This document shows positions 8,556-19,200 of a stretch of DNA of 64,000 nucleotides, one piece after another. A program made the position numbers and the translations under genes. Within the stretch, counting starts at the first letter, position 1; every line of letters starts with the position of its first letter. The stretch is from NCBI GenBank assembly GCA_964479665.1, contig CAYZNN010000018.1, forward strand, positions 9,255 through 73,254, written 5' to 3'. This DNA comes from UBA2287 sp964479665 (GTDB lineage Bacteria; Bacteroidota; Bacteroidia; Bacteroidales; Tenuifilaceae). The notes under the pieces were generated by a model. It did not search any database. It was not told where the DNA came from and saw only the letters and a program-made list of their open reading frames with translations.

Positions 8556-11500
8556 ATGAATACCTTCCAAATCAAAATACTTTTAACCATAGGTTATACT
8601 TTCATCTCTTTATCAAATATCTATTCACAAAGTTTTTCGCTCGATGCTTTTGAAATCAACAACGGGTGGGAGTTTATAAAGTCTGATGGTGTGGATTTAA
8701 ACCTATCCGTTGAGAAAGGATTAGAGGGAAAAGCCATCCGTTTCGATTACGATTTTACAAAAGGAACTGGTTACGGAGGTATTCAAAAGTGGTTCCCCAT
8801 CGATTTGCCCGAAAATTATGAGTTCACTTTTTGGGTTAAAGCTGAATCGCCTTCAAATAACTTTGAAATAAAATTTATTGATAGCTCTGGCGACAATGTA
8901 TGGTGGGTAAACAACCGCAACTACACCTTCCCAACCGAATGGACAAAAATTCGCATAAAAAAACGACATATTGGTTTTGCATGGGGACCCACTGAAGATA
9001 AAATTTTGAAACGGGTTGATAGAATTGAATTTACCGTTGCTTCTTTTTTAGGTGGAAATGGAACTGTATGGATTGACGACCTTAGGCTTGAACCGCTTGA
9101 TCCCGAACCCGAGTCGTACCCAAAACCTAAGGTAAATACATCATCAACAGCAAAAAAACAGGAAGCCAGCTTAATGATTGATGACTCAGACGAAACCCAT
9201 TGGTTAAGCAAAGGAATTAAAAATCAAAGTGTTGTATTCGACTTCACTTTGCGAAGGGAGTTTGGTGGGTTGCAGATTAGCTGGCTTGAGAATTTCTATG
9301 CAAATAAGTTTAACATTTTGCTATCGAACGATGCCAAAACGTGGAAAAGGGTTTACTCTGTAAAATCAAACCAAAGTAATGAGAGTTTTATTCGATTGGC
9401 CGAGGCAGATGCAAGATTCCTAAAAATTGAACTTCTAGAAAATAACAACCCAAAGGGGTTTGGAATTAAGGAGATTAAAATATTGGATATTGCCAGCTCT
9501 CTGTCGCAAAATGACTTCCTAATTTACACCACCAAGAACTCCCCAATTGGCAATTTTCCTCGATATTTCCTTCAGCAGGCATCGTACTGGACAGTTACCG
9601 GGGTTAATAACGACATGAAGGAGGCCATGATTAATGAGGATGGAATGGTGGAGGTTGATAAAGCTATGTTTTCTGTTGAACCAATAATTAAAGTGGGCGA
9701 AAAGGTTTTCAACTGGAGTAATGTTAAGGCTACTCAGTCGATGAACTTCCCAAGAGAAAAGCAAGAGCTGGGGTTTACCCCATCAGTTACTTGGCAAATA
9801 AATGATTTAACTTTTACTACTGGAATATCTGCAAGCGGAGAGGCCAACGTAAATTCTCATCTGAACATTGGTTACTTCTTTGAAAACAATTCCGATCAGA
9901 TTATAGAATTTGAGTTTTACCTCCTCATAAGACCATATCAGGTAAATCCTTACTACCAGTTTTTAAACCTTGCCGGTGGGGCAGGAAAAATTAATTCGAT
10001 TAGTGAAATTGATCCGGGAAGAAAAATAGCAGCAGATGAAAAAGTGATCATTTCCTTAAAACCCTACGAATCATTCACCGCAAATGCGTTTGACGCTGGA
10101 AATCCTGTAGACATGGTGCGCAGAGGAAAACTCTACAATAATAGCACTGCCACTGACCCAAACGGTCAAGCCAATGGGATTATTAAATACTCTCTAATAT
10201 TAAACCCTAGGGAAACAACCAAGTTTTTTGTGATTGTTCCATTTCATAAGGATATAGATAACAGCAATATCACTAATAACGAGCACATTGCCAAAGAATT
10301 TGCTGAGACGGAAGAATTTTGGAAAGGCAAAATTGATTATATAAAATTTAATCTGCCAGAATCGGCCAACAGGATTGTAAGTACCTATAAATCGAACCTC
10401 TTTTACATACTTGTGAACAGGGACAAAGCGGGCATTCAACCCGGGTCACGCTCATACGAGCGTAGCTGGATTCGCGATGGCTCTCTTACCTCATCAGCCT
10501 TACTAAAATCGGGCATTATTGAAGAGGTAAAAGATTTTATTGAGTGGTATGCAAAGCATCAGTACGAAAACGGCAAGGTTCCCTGCGTGGTCGATTTCAG
10601 AGGCCCCGATCCTGTTCCGGAGCACGACAGCCACGGCCAGCTCATTTACCTCATCCGTGAGTACTTTAACTTCACAAAAGACACGGCATTTCTTCGATCG
10701 AAGAATCAGAGTGTGCTAATAGCCGTTAATTACATTGAGTCGCTAATTGCTGAACGATCAACAGATCATTTCAAGCATGGTAACGACAGCATTAGGGCAT
10801 ACTACGGACTTGTTCCCGAATCAATTAGCCATGAGGGGTACTCAGAGAAGCCAATGCACTCATACTGGGATAACTTCTTTATTATGAAAGGATTAAAGGA
10901 TGCTGCTGATATTCAAAGAATACTTGGAGAAAAAGAAAATTACCTTAGAATTTCAAAAATTCGTGATACTTTCAAGGTTAACCTTTACACTTCTATAGAT
11001 TTGGCAATGAAAACCAGGGGCATTAATTACATACCCGGATGTGTTGAACTTGGCGACTTCGATGCCACCTCCACAACCATAGCCCTTACGCCATGTAACG
11101 AGTACAAGAACCTACCAAAACCGCAGGTTTACAACACATTCGACCAGTACTACCAGTTTTTTAAGGATAGAAGGGACGGGAAACGGGAATGGGTAAACTA
11201 CACCCCTTACGAGGTTCGATTAATTGGCTCATTCATATTTCTCGATCAACCCGAAAGGGCCCACGAACTTATTGAATTCTTTCTGGATGATCGCCGTCCT
11301 CAGGGTTGGAACCACTGGGCCGAGGTTGTATGGAACGATTACAGAACTCCACGCTTTATTGGCGATATGCCACACACCTGGGTAGGTAGTGATTTTATTA
11401 ATGCAATACGTTCGATGTTTGTTTACGAGAACGAATACGATGAATCCCTTGTACTTGCTGCAGCTCTTTACCAGAAATGGATTGATGCACCTGAGGGTAT

Positions 11501-11744
11501 GTCAATTGAAAATTTACCAACATACTATGGCGATGTTTCTTACTCAATTAAGCGCGATGAGAATAAATACAACTTTACAATTTATGGCGAAGTTGAACTA
11601 CCTAAAAATGGAATTAGAATTAAAAACTTTAATGGTTCAAAACGCCCAACGAGGGTAACAATAAACGGTGTTGAAAGTAAAGAGTATAGTGAGAATGAAA
11701 TTTTTGTAAGAAATTTCCCCGCTAATGTGGTGATTTACTACTAA
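8556..11744 (+). CDS. Secreted multidomain protein: N-terminal beta-sandwich, F5/8 type C domain and (alpha/alpha)6-like glycosidase region
   Basis: 1062 residues, with a signal peptide ending about YSQSF and no lipid Cys. Residues about 25-185 look like a carbohydrate-binding-like beta-sandwich (WEFIKSDGVDLNLSV, IQKWFPIDLPENYEF). Residues about 195-310 resemble an F5/8 type C (discoidin/CBM32-like) domain (SLMIDDSDETHWLSKG, FKNILLSND-type strand, FLKIELLE). Residues about 320-600 are a beta-rich region. Residues about 610-1000 are helical with features of (alpha/alpha)6 glycosidases: SYERSWIRDGSLTSSALLKS, EHDSHGQLIYLIREYF, YWDNFFIMKGL and GWNHWAEVVWND. I cannot assign a CAZy family. From its place between GH144 genes and the transporter it probably acts periplasmically on the same glycan, for example removing a side group or splitting oligosaccharides. 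Confidence 0.7.
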   Translation: MNTFQIKILLTIGYTFISLSNIYSQSFSLDAFEINNGWEFIKSDGVDLNLSVEKGLEGKAIRFDYDFTKGTGYGGIQKWFPIDLPENYEFTFWVKAESPSNNFEIKFIDSSGDNVWWVNNRNYTFPTEWTKIRIKKRHIGFAWGPTEDKILKRVDRIEFTVASFLGGNGTVWIDDLRLEPLDPEPESYPKPKVNTSSTAKKQEASLMIDDSDETHWLSKGIKNQSVVFDFTLRREFGGLQISWLENFYANKFNILLSNDAKTWKRVYSVKSNQSNESFIRLAEADARFLKIELLENNNPKGFGIKEIKILDIASSLSQNDFLIYTTKNSPIGNFPRYFLQQASYWTVTGVNNDMKEAMINEDGMVEVDKAMFSVEPIIKVGEKVFNWSNVKATQSMNFPREKQELGFTPSVTWQINDLTFTTGISASGEANVNSHLNIGYFFENNSDQIIEFEFYLLIRPYQVNPYYQFLNLAGGAGKINSISEIDPGRKIAADEKVIISLKPYESFTANAFDAGNPVDMVRRGKLYNNSTATDPNGQANGIIKYSLILNPRETTKFFVIVPFHKDIDNSNITNNEHIAKEFAETEEFWKGKIDYIKFNLPESANRIVSTYKSNLFYILVNRDKAGIQPGSRSYERSWIRDGSLTSSALLKSGIIEEVKDFIEWYAKHQYENGKVPCVVDFRGPDPVPEHDSHGQLIYLIREYFNFTKDTAFLRSKNQSVLIAVNYIESLIAERSTDHFKHGNDSIRAYYGLVPESISHEGYSEKPMHSYWDNFFIMKGLKDAADIQRILGEKENYLRISKIRDTFKVNLYTSIDLAMKTRGINYIPGCVELGDFDATSTTIALTPCNEYKNLPKPQVYNTFDQYYQFFKDRRDGKREWVNYTPYEVRLIGSFIFLDQPERAHELIEFFLDDRRPQGWNHWAEVVWNDYRTPRFIGDMPHTWVGSDFINAIRSMFVYENEYDESLVLAAALYQKWIDAPEGMSIENLPTYYGDVSYSIKRDENKYNFTIYGEVELPKNGIRIKNFNGSKRPTRVTINGVESKEYSENEIFVRNFPANVVIYY

Positions 11745-11762
11745 TAACCTAAACCGTAAGAC

Positions 11763-13850
11763 ATGAGCCAACAGGTTGTTGCTTCCGAGAAAGACATTAA
11801 CACTAACGATCGTATTCAATTTTCTCAACTTGCCGCATTTGGCTCGGGTGGAATTATACCAATTGCTCTTTTTAACATTGCAGGAATACTTGTTGGTCTT
11901 ATGGGCAATATTAGCCTTGGGCTAAGCGCCTTTTGGCTTGGGGTTATCCTAATTATCCCAAGACTGTGGGATGCAATTTCCGATCCCATTATTGGTCACT
12001 TATCGGATAATACACGTACCCGCTGGGGAAGAAGGCGTCCATTCCTACTTGTAGGAGGTATTTTAGTTGCGGTTTTCTTTGTAATGATTTGGTGGATACC
12101 CAAGGGAGAAATGGTTCGGGTTTGGTTTCCTTCTGAATCGAGTTTTCAGTGGTTCCAACTTGCGTATATTCTCTTTTCACTTTTACTTTTCTTCACCGCC
12201 TGCACCATATTTGAGATTCCACATGGTGCTCTAGGTATGGAAATGACTAGCGACCCTCACATTCGCACCCGATTATTTAGCGCAAAGAGTTTTGTAGGTA
12301 ATTTATTTGCCATGAGCACTCCCTGGCTATTTGCCCTGGCTAATATGGAACTATTCAAGGGCTCCGGTGGTAACGAGGCCGATGGCATGCGATATGTTTC
12401 ATTACTAATTGCTGCAATTTTAATTCCCCTATCATTTTGGTGGTTTTTTTCATTACGTGAACCTGGTTTCAAGCGCGCGTCTCAGCAAAAGAAAACTCCC
12501 TTCTGGGAGGATATGAAACACACCGCAACCAATAAAAATTTTGTTAGACTAACACTTACCATTTTTACTCTAGCAATGGGGTTCAACTTCGTTAATCTAT
12601 TAGGCTCTTATATACCCATTTTTTACGTTTTTGGAGGCGACAAGGTAGCCGGAGCCTATCTTCTTGGAATTAATGGTACCATTTGGGCTGTTACAGGTTT
12701 GCTAGCCGTATTCCCACTAAACTGGATAAGCCCTAAACTTGGTAAAAGAAATACACTCATAGTTGCTATCGCGCTTATGGGATTGGCTCAATTATCAAAA
12801 ATTGTTTGCTACAATCCATCATACCCGTATCTCATAATTATTCCTACCATCCTGCTTTCGGCAGGAATGCTTTTCTTCTTCACCCTTGGTTCATCTATGG
12901 TAGGAGATATTTGCGATGAGGATGACCTTAAGCGAGGATACCGAACCGAAGGTAGTTTCTACTCCGTTTTCTGGTGGTTTATTAAAATGGGGACTGCATT
13001 TGCCAGCTTTGTAACTGGTGCGCTTATAGTTCTAACCATGTTCGATCAAAATCAGGTAACTAGGGTCGATACGATACAGGGCAACATACGTGAGCTTAGG
13101 AGTAGCTTACAAGTTTGGGATAGCAATTTATCCTCAATATCAGGCATTAATGCAATTGGGAAAGTAAAAGAGCTATCCAGTTCAACGCTTAAAGAATCAA
13201 AGGATTTTCTTTTAATCCTCGAAAAGGAACTTCAAAGAAAAACGGATAGGAAAGAAAAAATTTCATCAGAGCAGTTTTTCCGAAGACAAAAAAGCATTCA
13301 GAATGCCATAAATAGCACAGAATCAACAAACAGTCAACTTGAGTATATCTTAATGGAAATAGAGAAAGCTGGTAACAGTGAGAATATAGAAATAGGCCAT
13401 TTATTTAACCAATCTGTTGCCTTAGCCATTGAGACCAAAGTTGAAAAAGCAAAGTTTAACGCTTTCGATTTGCTTATTCACCTTGAGAATAGACTGGTTG
13501 ATACCCAAAAAAGCAAGGAACACTACGAGGAACTTATACAGTTCGTTACCGAAGTAAATGGAATATTGAATATTATAAATTCTGGCTCAGATAAAAGTAT
13601 TATTGATTCCCAATTAAAAGAGATTGAGAGCAAAGTAGTGCCTCTAAAAAAGCAAACACCATACACCCTACTGACGATGAGGGCCGTAGAAATTGGAATC
13701 CCCATTTTACTTAGCATTTTCTCCTTAATTTTTATCCTAACCTACACGCTTACCGAAAAAAGTTTACAAGACGTGAAAATGAAGCTTAGGCAACGAAATG
13801 CTGAAAGGGATAAGGAAGAGAAACGAAACTTAGGTTTAAACATCAATTAA
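11763..13850 (+). CDS. GPH-family MFS sugar:cation symporter with a large coiled-coil insertion before the last helix
   Basis: 695 residues. The first 440 are a glycoside-pentoside-hexuronide:cation symporter (MFS_2 type) with about 11 membrane helices. The family signature is clear in RLWDAISDPIIGHLSDN followed by TRTRWGRRRPFLLVG. After helix 11 (GTAFASFVTGALIVLTMF) comes a charged, helical, coiled-coil-like segment at about residues 443-650. Helix 12 then follows (IGIPILLSIFSLIFILTYTL) with the usual TEK end. Normal family members have only a short loop there, and standard MFS topology puts that loop in the periplasm. It should carry oligosaccharides from periplasm to cytoplasm, feeding the GH35 and GH94 enzymes encoded 11 bp downstream. 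The transport role is secure at family level; the substrate is inferred. Confidence 0.88.
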   Translation: MSQQVVASEKDINTNDRIQFSQLAAFGSGGIIPIALFNIAGILVGLMGNISLGLSAFWLGVILIIPRLWDAISDPIIGHLSDNTRTRWGRRRPFLLVGGILVAVFFVMIWWIPKGEMVRVWFPSESSFQWFQLAYILFSLLLFFTACTIFEIPHGALGMEMTSDPHIRTRLFSAKSFVGNLFAMSTPWLFALANMELFKGSGGNEADGMRYVSLLIAAILIPLSFWWFFSLREPGFKRASQQKKTPFWEDMKHTATNKNFVRLTLTIFTLAMGFNFVNLLGSYIPIFYVFGGDKVAGAYLLGINGTIWAVTGLLAVFPLNWISPKLGKRNTLIVAIALMGLAQLSKIVCYNPSYPYLIIIPTILLSAGMLFFFTLGSSMVGDICDEDDLKRGYRTEGSFYSVFWWFIKMGTAFASFVTGALIVLTMFDQNQVTRVDTIQGNIRELRSSLQVWDSNLSSISGINAIGKVKELSSSTLKESKDFLLILEKELQRKTDRKEKISSEQFFRRQKSIQNAINSTESTNSQLEYILMEIEKAGNSENIEIGHLFNQSVALAIETKVEKAKFNAFDLLIHLENRLVDTQKSKEHYEELIQFVTEVNGILNIINSGSDKSIIDSQLKEIESKVVPLKKQTPYTLLTMRAVEIGIPILLSIFSLIFILTYTLTEKSLQDVKMKLRQRNAERDKEEKRNLGLNIN

Positions 13851-13861
13851 CAATTTTAAAA

Positions 13862-16294
13862 ATGACATTTGGCTATAAAAATCAACACTTCGTTTTAAAC
13901 AATAAAAAAGTGTTTCTAAACTCTGGGGAGATTCACTACTTCAGAATAAAACGTGAACTTTGGGACACTCATCTTCAAGCAGCCAAAGAGGCTGGTCTAA
14001 AAACGATTAGCACTTATGTGCCCTGGGCCTGGCACGAATCGGTTGAAGGGGTATTCGATTTTAATGGAGAGTCGTGCCCTGAACGAGACCTTGTTGGTTG
14101 GCTGAAAAAGTGCCAATCATTTGGCTTAACCTGCATACTAAAACCTGGTCCGTTTATACTTGCAGAATTTCGTGGGGCTGGACTTCCCGATTGGTTTGTT
14201 AAAAAGTACGGGAGCGAGGTAAAAATGCGCAACAGCAAAGGAGAAATTGTGATGAGCGATGGGGTTAACCTTTTTCATAGCATTTACATTGAAAAGGTTA
14301 CTAGTTGGTACAACCACATTATGCCACTAATTGCTAAAAATCAAACTTCTGAAGGTGGCCCTGTTATTCTAATGCAAATTTGCAACGAGATTGGCGTTTT
14401 TTCCTGGTTAGCCCATCAGGCTGATTATAGCCAAGATGTAAAGGCAAAATTTGTTTCCTACCTAAAAAATAAGTTTAGTTCAATAAATGAGGTAAACCAG
14501 CTTTGGGGAACTCGCTACAACCAATTTGAAGATGTTGAGCTCCCGCCCGATGGCAGGTTGCCATACGCATCAAAGGGCGATAGGGGTCGCGATTACGAAT
14601 GGCATTGCTTCTGGAGAACCTACTACGGCGATTACCTCAGAATGCTATCAAAAATGGCACGCGAAAGGGGCGTAACGGTTCCATTGTATCATAACCTTCC
14701 GGGTTGGATTAACGGCCACGGATACGATTTCCCCCTTAACATCACAATGTATGAGGATTTATATCGAGATAAAAGTGAAATAATTTTTGGTATCGATCAT
14801 ATTCCCGAGTTTCTGTCGTACAGAAATATGCACGACGATCGGATTATAAACGATATTACCTATGCAATGCAAGGGGAAAAACCACTATTTGCTGCCGAAT
14901 TTCAATGCGGCTCACGCGAATACCATGTGGTTCCTAATCCCCGTGAAATGGAACTTTTTTATAAATCGAGTATTGCCAATGGGTTAACCGGATGGAACTA
15001 TTACATGTTTTCACAAGGTAAAAACCCGAGTCGTAAAGGTTACTCTGGCGATACTTTTTACTGGTTTACACCCCTATCGGCAGAGGGAGAAAAGAGTAGC
15101 GCTTTCCAATTGGTACAGAAAATGAGTAAACTCATTGCTAATACTGAAGCTATAATCCTCAACGCCAAGCGAAGGGCCGAAATATGTGTGCTATTCTATC
15201 CTCCCTACTATGCCACAGAATTGGAGAGGCCCGAAATGGGTGAAAGTGGTTTGCAATTCATTCCTGCAGCAATTCGCCGACCTGCATATTTCGATGGGCT
15301 ACTAAAAGTTTTACAAGTAATGAATATCGATTACGATATGATCGATTTAAGCAAATCATCGGCAAGAGAACTGGCCAAGTACAAGCAGGTTTGGTTGTAT
15401 TGTACCGATGAGATGAATGCCCCTCACCAACAAGTTATTGTTGACTATACAGCGTTGGGAGGTAATATTGTAATCTTCCCAAACCTACCCGACCGGGAAA
15501 TGTCGCAAAAACCCTGCACAATTATTCGCGATGCACTTAACATAAGGCCAATGGGTATTGAAATGATTGATTCTCCATTAACTGATATATATGATCTAAA
15601 GGATATAAAGTGTGCCAATCCGCAGATAGTTTATTCTGAAGAATCGCTTTCAGATGCTGAAATTATTGCCAAAACACTCAGTGGAACTCCCTGCGGGTTT
15701 GGCAAATCGATTGGCAATGGCTCGGTAATTCATCTTGGGACCTGGATTGGCTTCGACACCGAAGGTCATAAACCTGTTTATCAGAAAATTCTTGATAAAT
15801 CTATGGCTAAGCAAAGACAAACCTATTCCAGCAATGAAAATATTTCTTTAAAACAAAGATTTACAGATAATGGTTCTGCTTTACTTTTCGTTGGGAACTA
15901 CTACAACGAGGATCAGGTTGGAAACATTACCTATTCACATCCTGACAGTGGAGAAGCCATAAGTATTCCCTATTCAATTGAAAAGGCGATATGGCCTTCT
16001 CAATATGCTTTACTCACCCCAATCTGTTTGGAAATATCTGAGGGGTTAAAAATACTTCATACTACTTCTGATATTCTTGCGATTGAAAAACGCGATGATT
16101 TAATAAATCTCACTCTCCAAGGCGACCGCGATTTGGTTGGAGAATTAGTTTTTGAAGGCGATAATGTTCATACATTTGTTAGTGCTTCAGTGGATGGCGA
16201 CAATTTAAAACTTATTTCAGTAAAAGAACGCATAGTGCTTAATTACAATCACAAACACAATAAGGAGTTGCTTCTAACCATAAAGCATAAATAG
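13862..16294 (+). CDS. GH35-family enzyme, probable cytoplasmic beta-1,2-glucosyltransferase rather than beta-galactosidase
   Basis: 810 residues with no signal peptide (MTFGYKNQHFVLNNKK), so cytoplasmic. The GH35 TIM barrel occupies about residues 1-360: GEIHYFRIKRELW, TYVPWAWHESVEGVFDF, the acid/base region LMQICNEIG, and the likely nucleophile region PLFAAEFQCGSREY. C-terminal beta domains follow. Most characterised GH35 enzymes are beta-galactosidases. A GH35 protein from Ignavibacterium album, encoded beside endo-beta-1,2-glucanase homologues, is however a beta-1,2-glucosyltransferase. The same context here (GH144 genes upstream, GH94 directly abutting) makes that activity the better guess. 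The next gene starts on the base after its stop codon. The family is secure; the specificity is inference. Confidence 0.82.
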   Translation: MTFGYKNQHFVLNNKKVFLNSGEIHYFRIKRELWDTHLQAAKEAGLKTISTYVPWAWHESVEGVFDFNGESCPERDLVGWLKKCQSFGLTCILKPGPFILAEFRGAGLPDWFVKKYGSEVKMRNSKGEIVMSDGVNLFHSIYIEKVTSWYNHIMPLIAKNQTSEGGPVILMQICNEIGVFSWLAHQADYSQDVKAKFVSYLKNKFSSINEVNQLWGTRYNQFEDVELPPDGRLPYASKGDRGRDYEWHCFWRTYYGDYLRMLSKMARERGVTVPLYHNLPGWINGHGYDFPLNITMYEDLYRDKSEIIFGIDHIPEFLSYRNMHDDRIINDITYAMQGEKPLFAAEFQCGSREYHVVPNPREMELFYKSSIANGLTGWNYYMFSQGKNPSRKGYSGDTFYWFTPLSAEGEKSSAFQLVQKMSKLIANTEAIILNAKRRAEICVLFYPPYYATELERPEMGESGLQFIPAAIRRPAYFDGLLKVLQVMNIDYDMIDLSKSSARELAKYKQVWLYCTDEMNAPHQQVIVDYTALGGNIVIFPNLPDREMSQKPCTIIRDALNIRPMGIEMIDSPLTDIYDLKDIKCANPQIVYSEESLSDAEIIAKTLSGTPCGFGKSIGNGSVIHLGTWIGFDTEGHKPVYQKILDKSMAKQRQTYSSNENISLKQRFTDNGSALLFVGNYYNEDQVGNITYSHPDSGEAISIPYSIEKAIWPSQYALLTPICLEISEGLKILHTTSDILAIEKRDDLINLTLQGDRDLVGELVFEGDNVHTFVSASVDGDNLKLISVKERIVLNYNHKHNKELLLTIKHK

Positions 16295-19200
16295 ATGAAA
16301 ATTAGTAATTCTCTGGGGCTTAACTTTTACTTTCTTGAAAATGGTTTGGTGAAAAGTATTGAGGCTAACCCAATAAGAATTAGCCTTAAGAAAGCAAGTC
16401 TTTTTTCAAAATCCCTTACGAATATCTACCTAAGAAATAGGGCTGTTCCTTATGATTTTATTCCCATTATTGGTCCTGAAAGCAATAGTCAATTCTACCT
16501 TGAAAAGGATAAATATATTGCAAAAGGGAAGTGGAATAACATTGAATACCAATGTGTTTTACAACTTTCCAATAAGAGTTTAAGTTGGCAATGGAGCGTT
16601 AGCATAGCCAATAAATCAAGCAATATTGTAGAACTCGATATTTTCTATGTCCAAGATGTTGGCCTCAAAACCCAAAGCGATGGCTTGGTTAACGAGTACT
16701 ATGTTAGCCAATACATTGAAAGGCTGATACTTGAAGACCAGAAGTGCGGAAAAGTGGTTTGTTGCCGTCAGAATATGAGGGAGTCGAATGGTCACCCTTG
16801 GCTTTTAGTTGCTTGCAATGAAGGAGCACTTGCGGCTAGCACAGATGGAATGCAGTTTTTTGGGAAAACTTTTCGTGCAACGGGAGTTCCCGAGGCACTA
16901 CTCAGCCACTCCCTTAATGGCGAATACGCAGGTGAATCATCGGTTATAGCATTGCAATCAGAACCAATTAATCTGATTCCTAACGAAAAACAAAGTATTG
17001 GCTTTGTTGCCAAATATTTATCAGATCATTCACTTGCCACATCACCATATGACTTGAATTTACTTCCAGATTTATTGATAGAGTTCGAAGAAAGCACTCC
17101 CGTCTCATTACAATATGAGGGAAAATATCCTGCTAAAAACATATTTAGCACCTCTCCCCTTTTACCGGCTGAAGAACTTTCAGAGGAGGAACTTTCCAAT
17201 TTTTTCGGAAAGGGAAGGACTCATATTGAAAAGCAAAACGGAGAAATTTTATCTTTCTATAGCGATGATAGATACCACATTGTGTTAAAGGCAAAAGAAC
17301 TTTTGGCCGACAGGCCACATGGGCATATTATGCAGGCTAAAACTGGGCTTGTGCCCAATGAGAGCATAATGTCAACCAATACATTTGCCTATGGGGTTTT
17401 TAACTCTCACCTAACCCAGGGAAATACCAATTTCAATATTTTTCTTTCGGTTTGCTCAAGTCAGTTCAATACTGCTGTTGAAACTGGTCAACGAATTTTT
17501 GTAAAGATTGATGGAAAATCATATTTGCTTGGAGTTCCTTCGGTATATGAAATTGGGCTTAACCATACTCGCTGGATTTATAAGTTTAAGGATCACATTT
17601 TTCAGGTTCGTACCTGGACATCTAAAGCTGCACACCAAATAAATCTTGATTTTAAGGTGATTAAAGGCTCCCGTGTTAATATAACAATTACAAACCACTT
17701 CGATGAGGCCAATGGTTGGCAAGTATCAGGCGGATTGTCCGAAAGGGATTTTATCGCTAAACCTAAGGCCAATAGTATTATTGCCTCCAAGTATCCTGAT
17801 GCTCAATTCAGAATTTTTGTTCAAGACCCAACCGCGGAATTTAAAATTTCTAAGGAAAATGAAATATCCAATTCTTTTTTCGCTCTTGATGTTATAAACA
17901 CTTCGACTTTTTGTATAAGTTTTCTTGGCGAGGTGCGAAATCCGTCAAAACCAATTGAAATTGAAAATTCCGACGAGCAATGGCTCAATGATTGCAATGA
18001 TGCCCGCAAAGAATGGGAGAACCTAAGTTTGAATTTATCCCTGCTTGGAAATCAGAAAGATGTTGCTGCCATAAATAATATTATTCCGTGGTACGGGATG
18101 AATGCCCTAACCCACTACCTTACCCCCTACGGCCTCGAACAGTTTGGTGGAGCTGCGTGGGGTACTCGCGACGTGTCGCAAGGGCCAATAGACCTGCTCT
18201 TGAGTTTGGAAAAGTTCGATGAAGCAAAGCAAGTTTTGCGTATCATCTTCTCAAACCAGAACCCCAACGGTGGATGGCCTCAATGGTGGATGTTCGATAG
18301 CTACAGAAACATACGAGCCCATGAAGCCCACGGCGATATTTTTTACTGGTGTATTATTGCCCTAAGCAATTACATAAAAGCAACAGGCGATCTAAAAATT
18401 CTCGACGAGGAGTTGCCCTTCTACTCGGAGAACCCTTCAACCGAGGTGGAGAAAACCCCATTGAGTGAGCATATCGATAGGCTTATCAAAATGATTGTTG
18501 ATTCGTTTATCCCCGGAACTTGCTTGGTCCCTTTTGGTGGTGGCGATTGGAACGATTCTCTTCAACCTGTTAGCGAGGAACTTGCCCAAAGGATGATTTC
18601 AAGTTGGACGGTTGAAATGAACTATCAAGCTTTTAGCCAATACCAAAAGGTTTACGAGTTGTCTGGTAATTGGGAAAAGGCAAATGAACTGAAAATAATT
18701 TGCAGTAGAATTAAAGCCGATTTCAATAAACACCTGATTAGGGACGGTGTTGTTGCAGGTTATGGGTTAGTTGAGAAGGATAAATCCATTTCTGTACTTC
18801 TGCATCCGAGCGACAAAACAACCGGAATACACTACAGCGCTCTCCCAATGAACAGGGGTATTATTAGCGGAATTTTTACTAAGGAGCAGGCACAACATCA
18901 TCAGGAACTGGTTGAAAAGCATCTAAAAGGGCCTGACGGTGTAAGGTTAATGGATCGTCCACTAAAGTATCAAGGTGGTATTCAAAAAATTTTCCAGAGG
19001 GCAGAGAGCAGTACTTTCTTTGGTCGAGAAATTGGCCTAATGTACATACATGAGCACATTCGCTATGCCGAATCGCTTGCCATAATGGGTAAAGCTGAAG
19101 GTTTTATGAAAGCACTTAGGCAAGCCATACCTATTGATTATAATGATATTGTTCCTTTTGCCGATATTCGCCAATCAAACTGCTACTACAGCAGCTCCGA

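Noticed and set aside
13862..16294. Plain beta-galactosidase annotation of the GH35 gene
   Set aside because: No galactoside-related gene is near, it lacks a signal peptide, and the GH144/GH94 context fits a beta-1,2-glucosyltransferase better.
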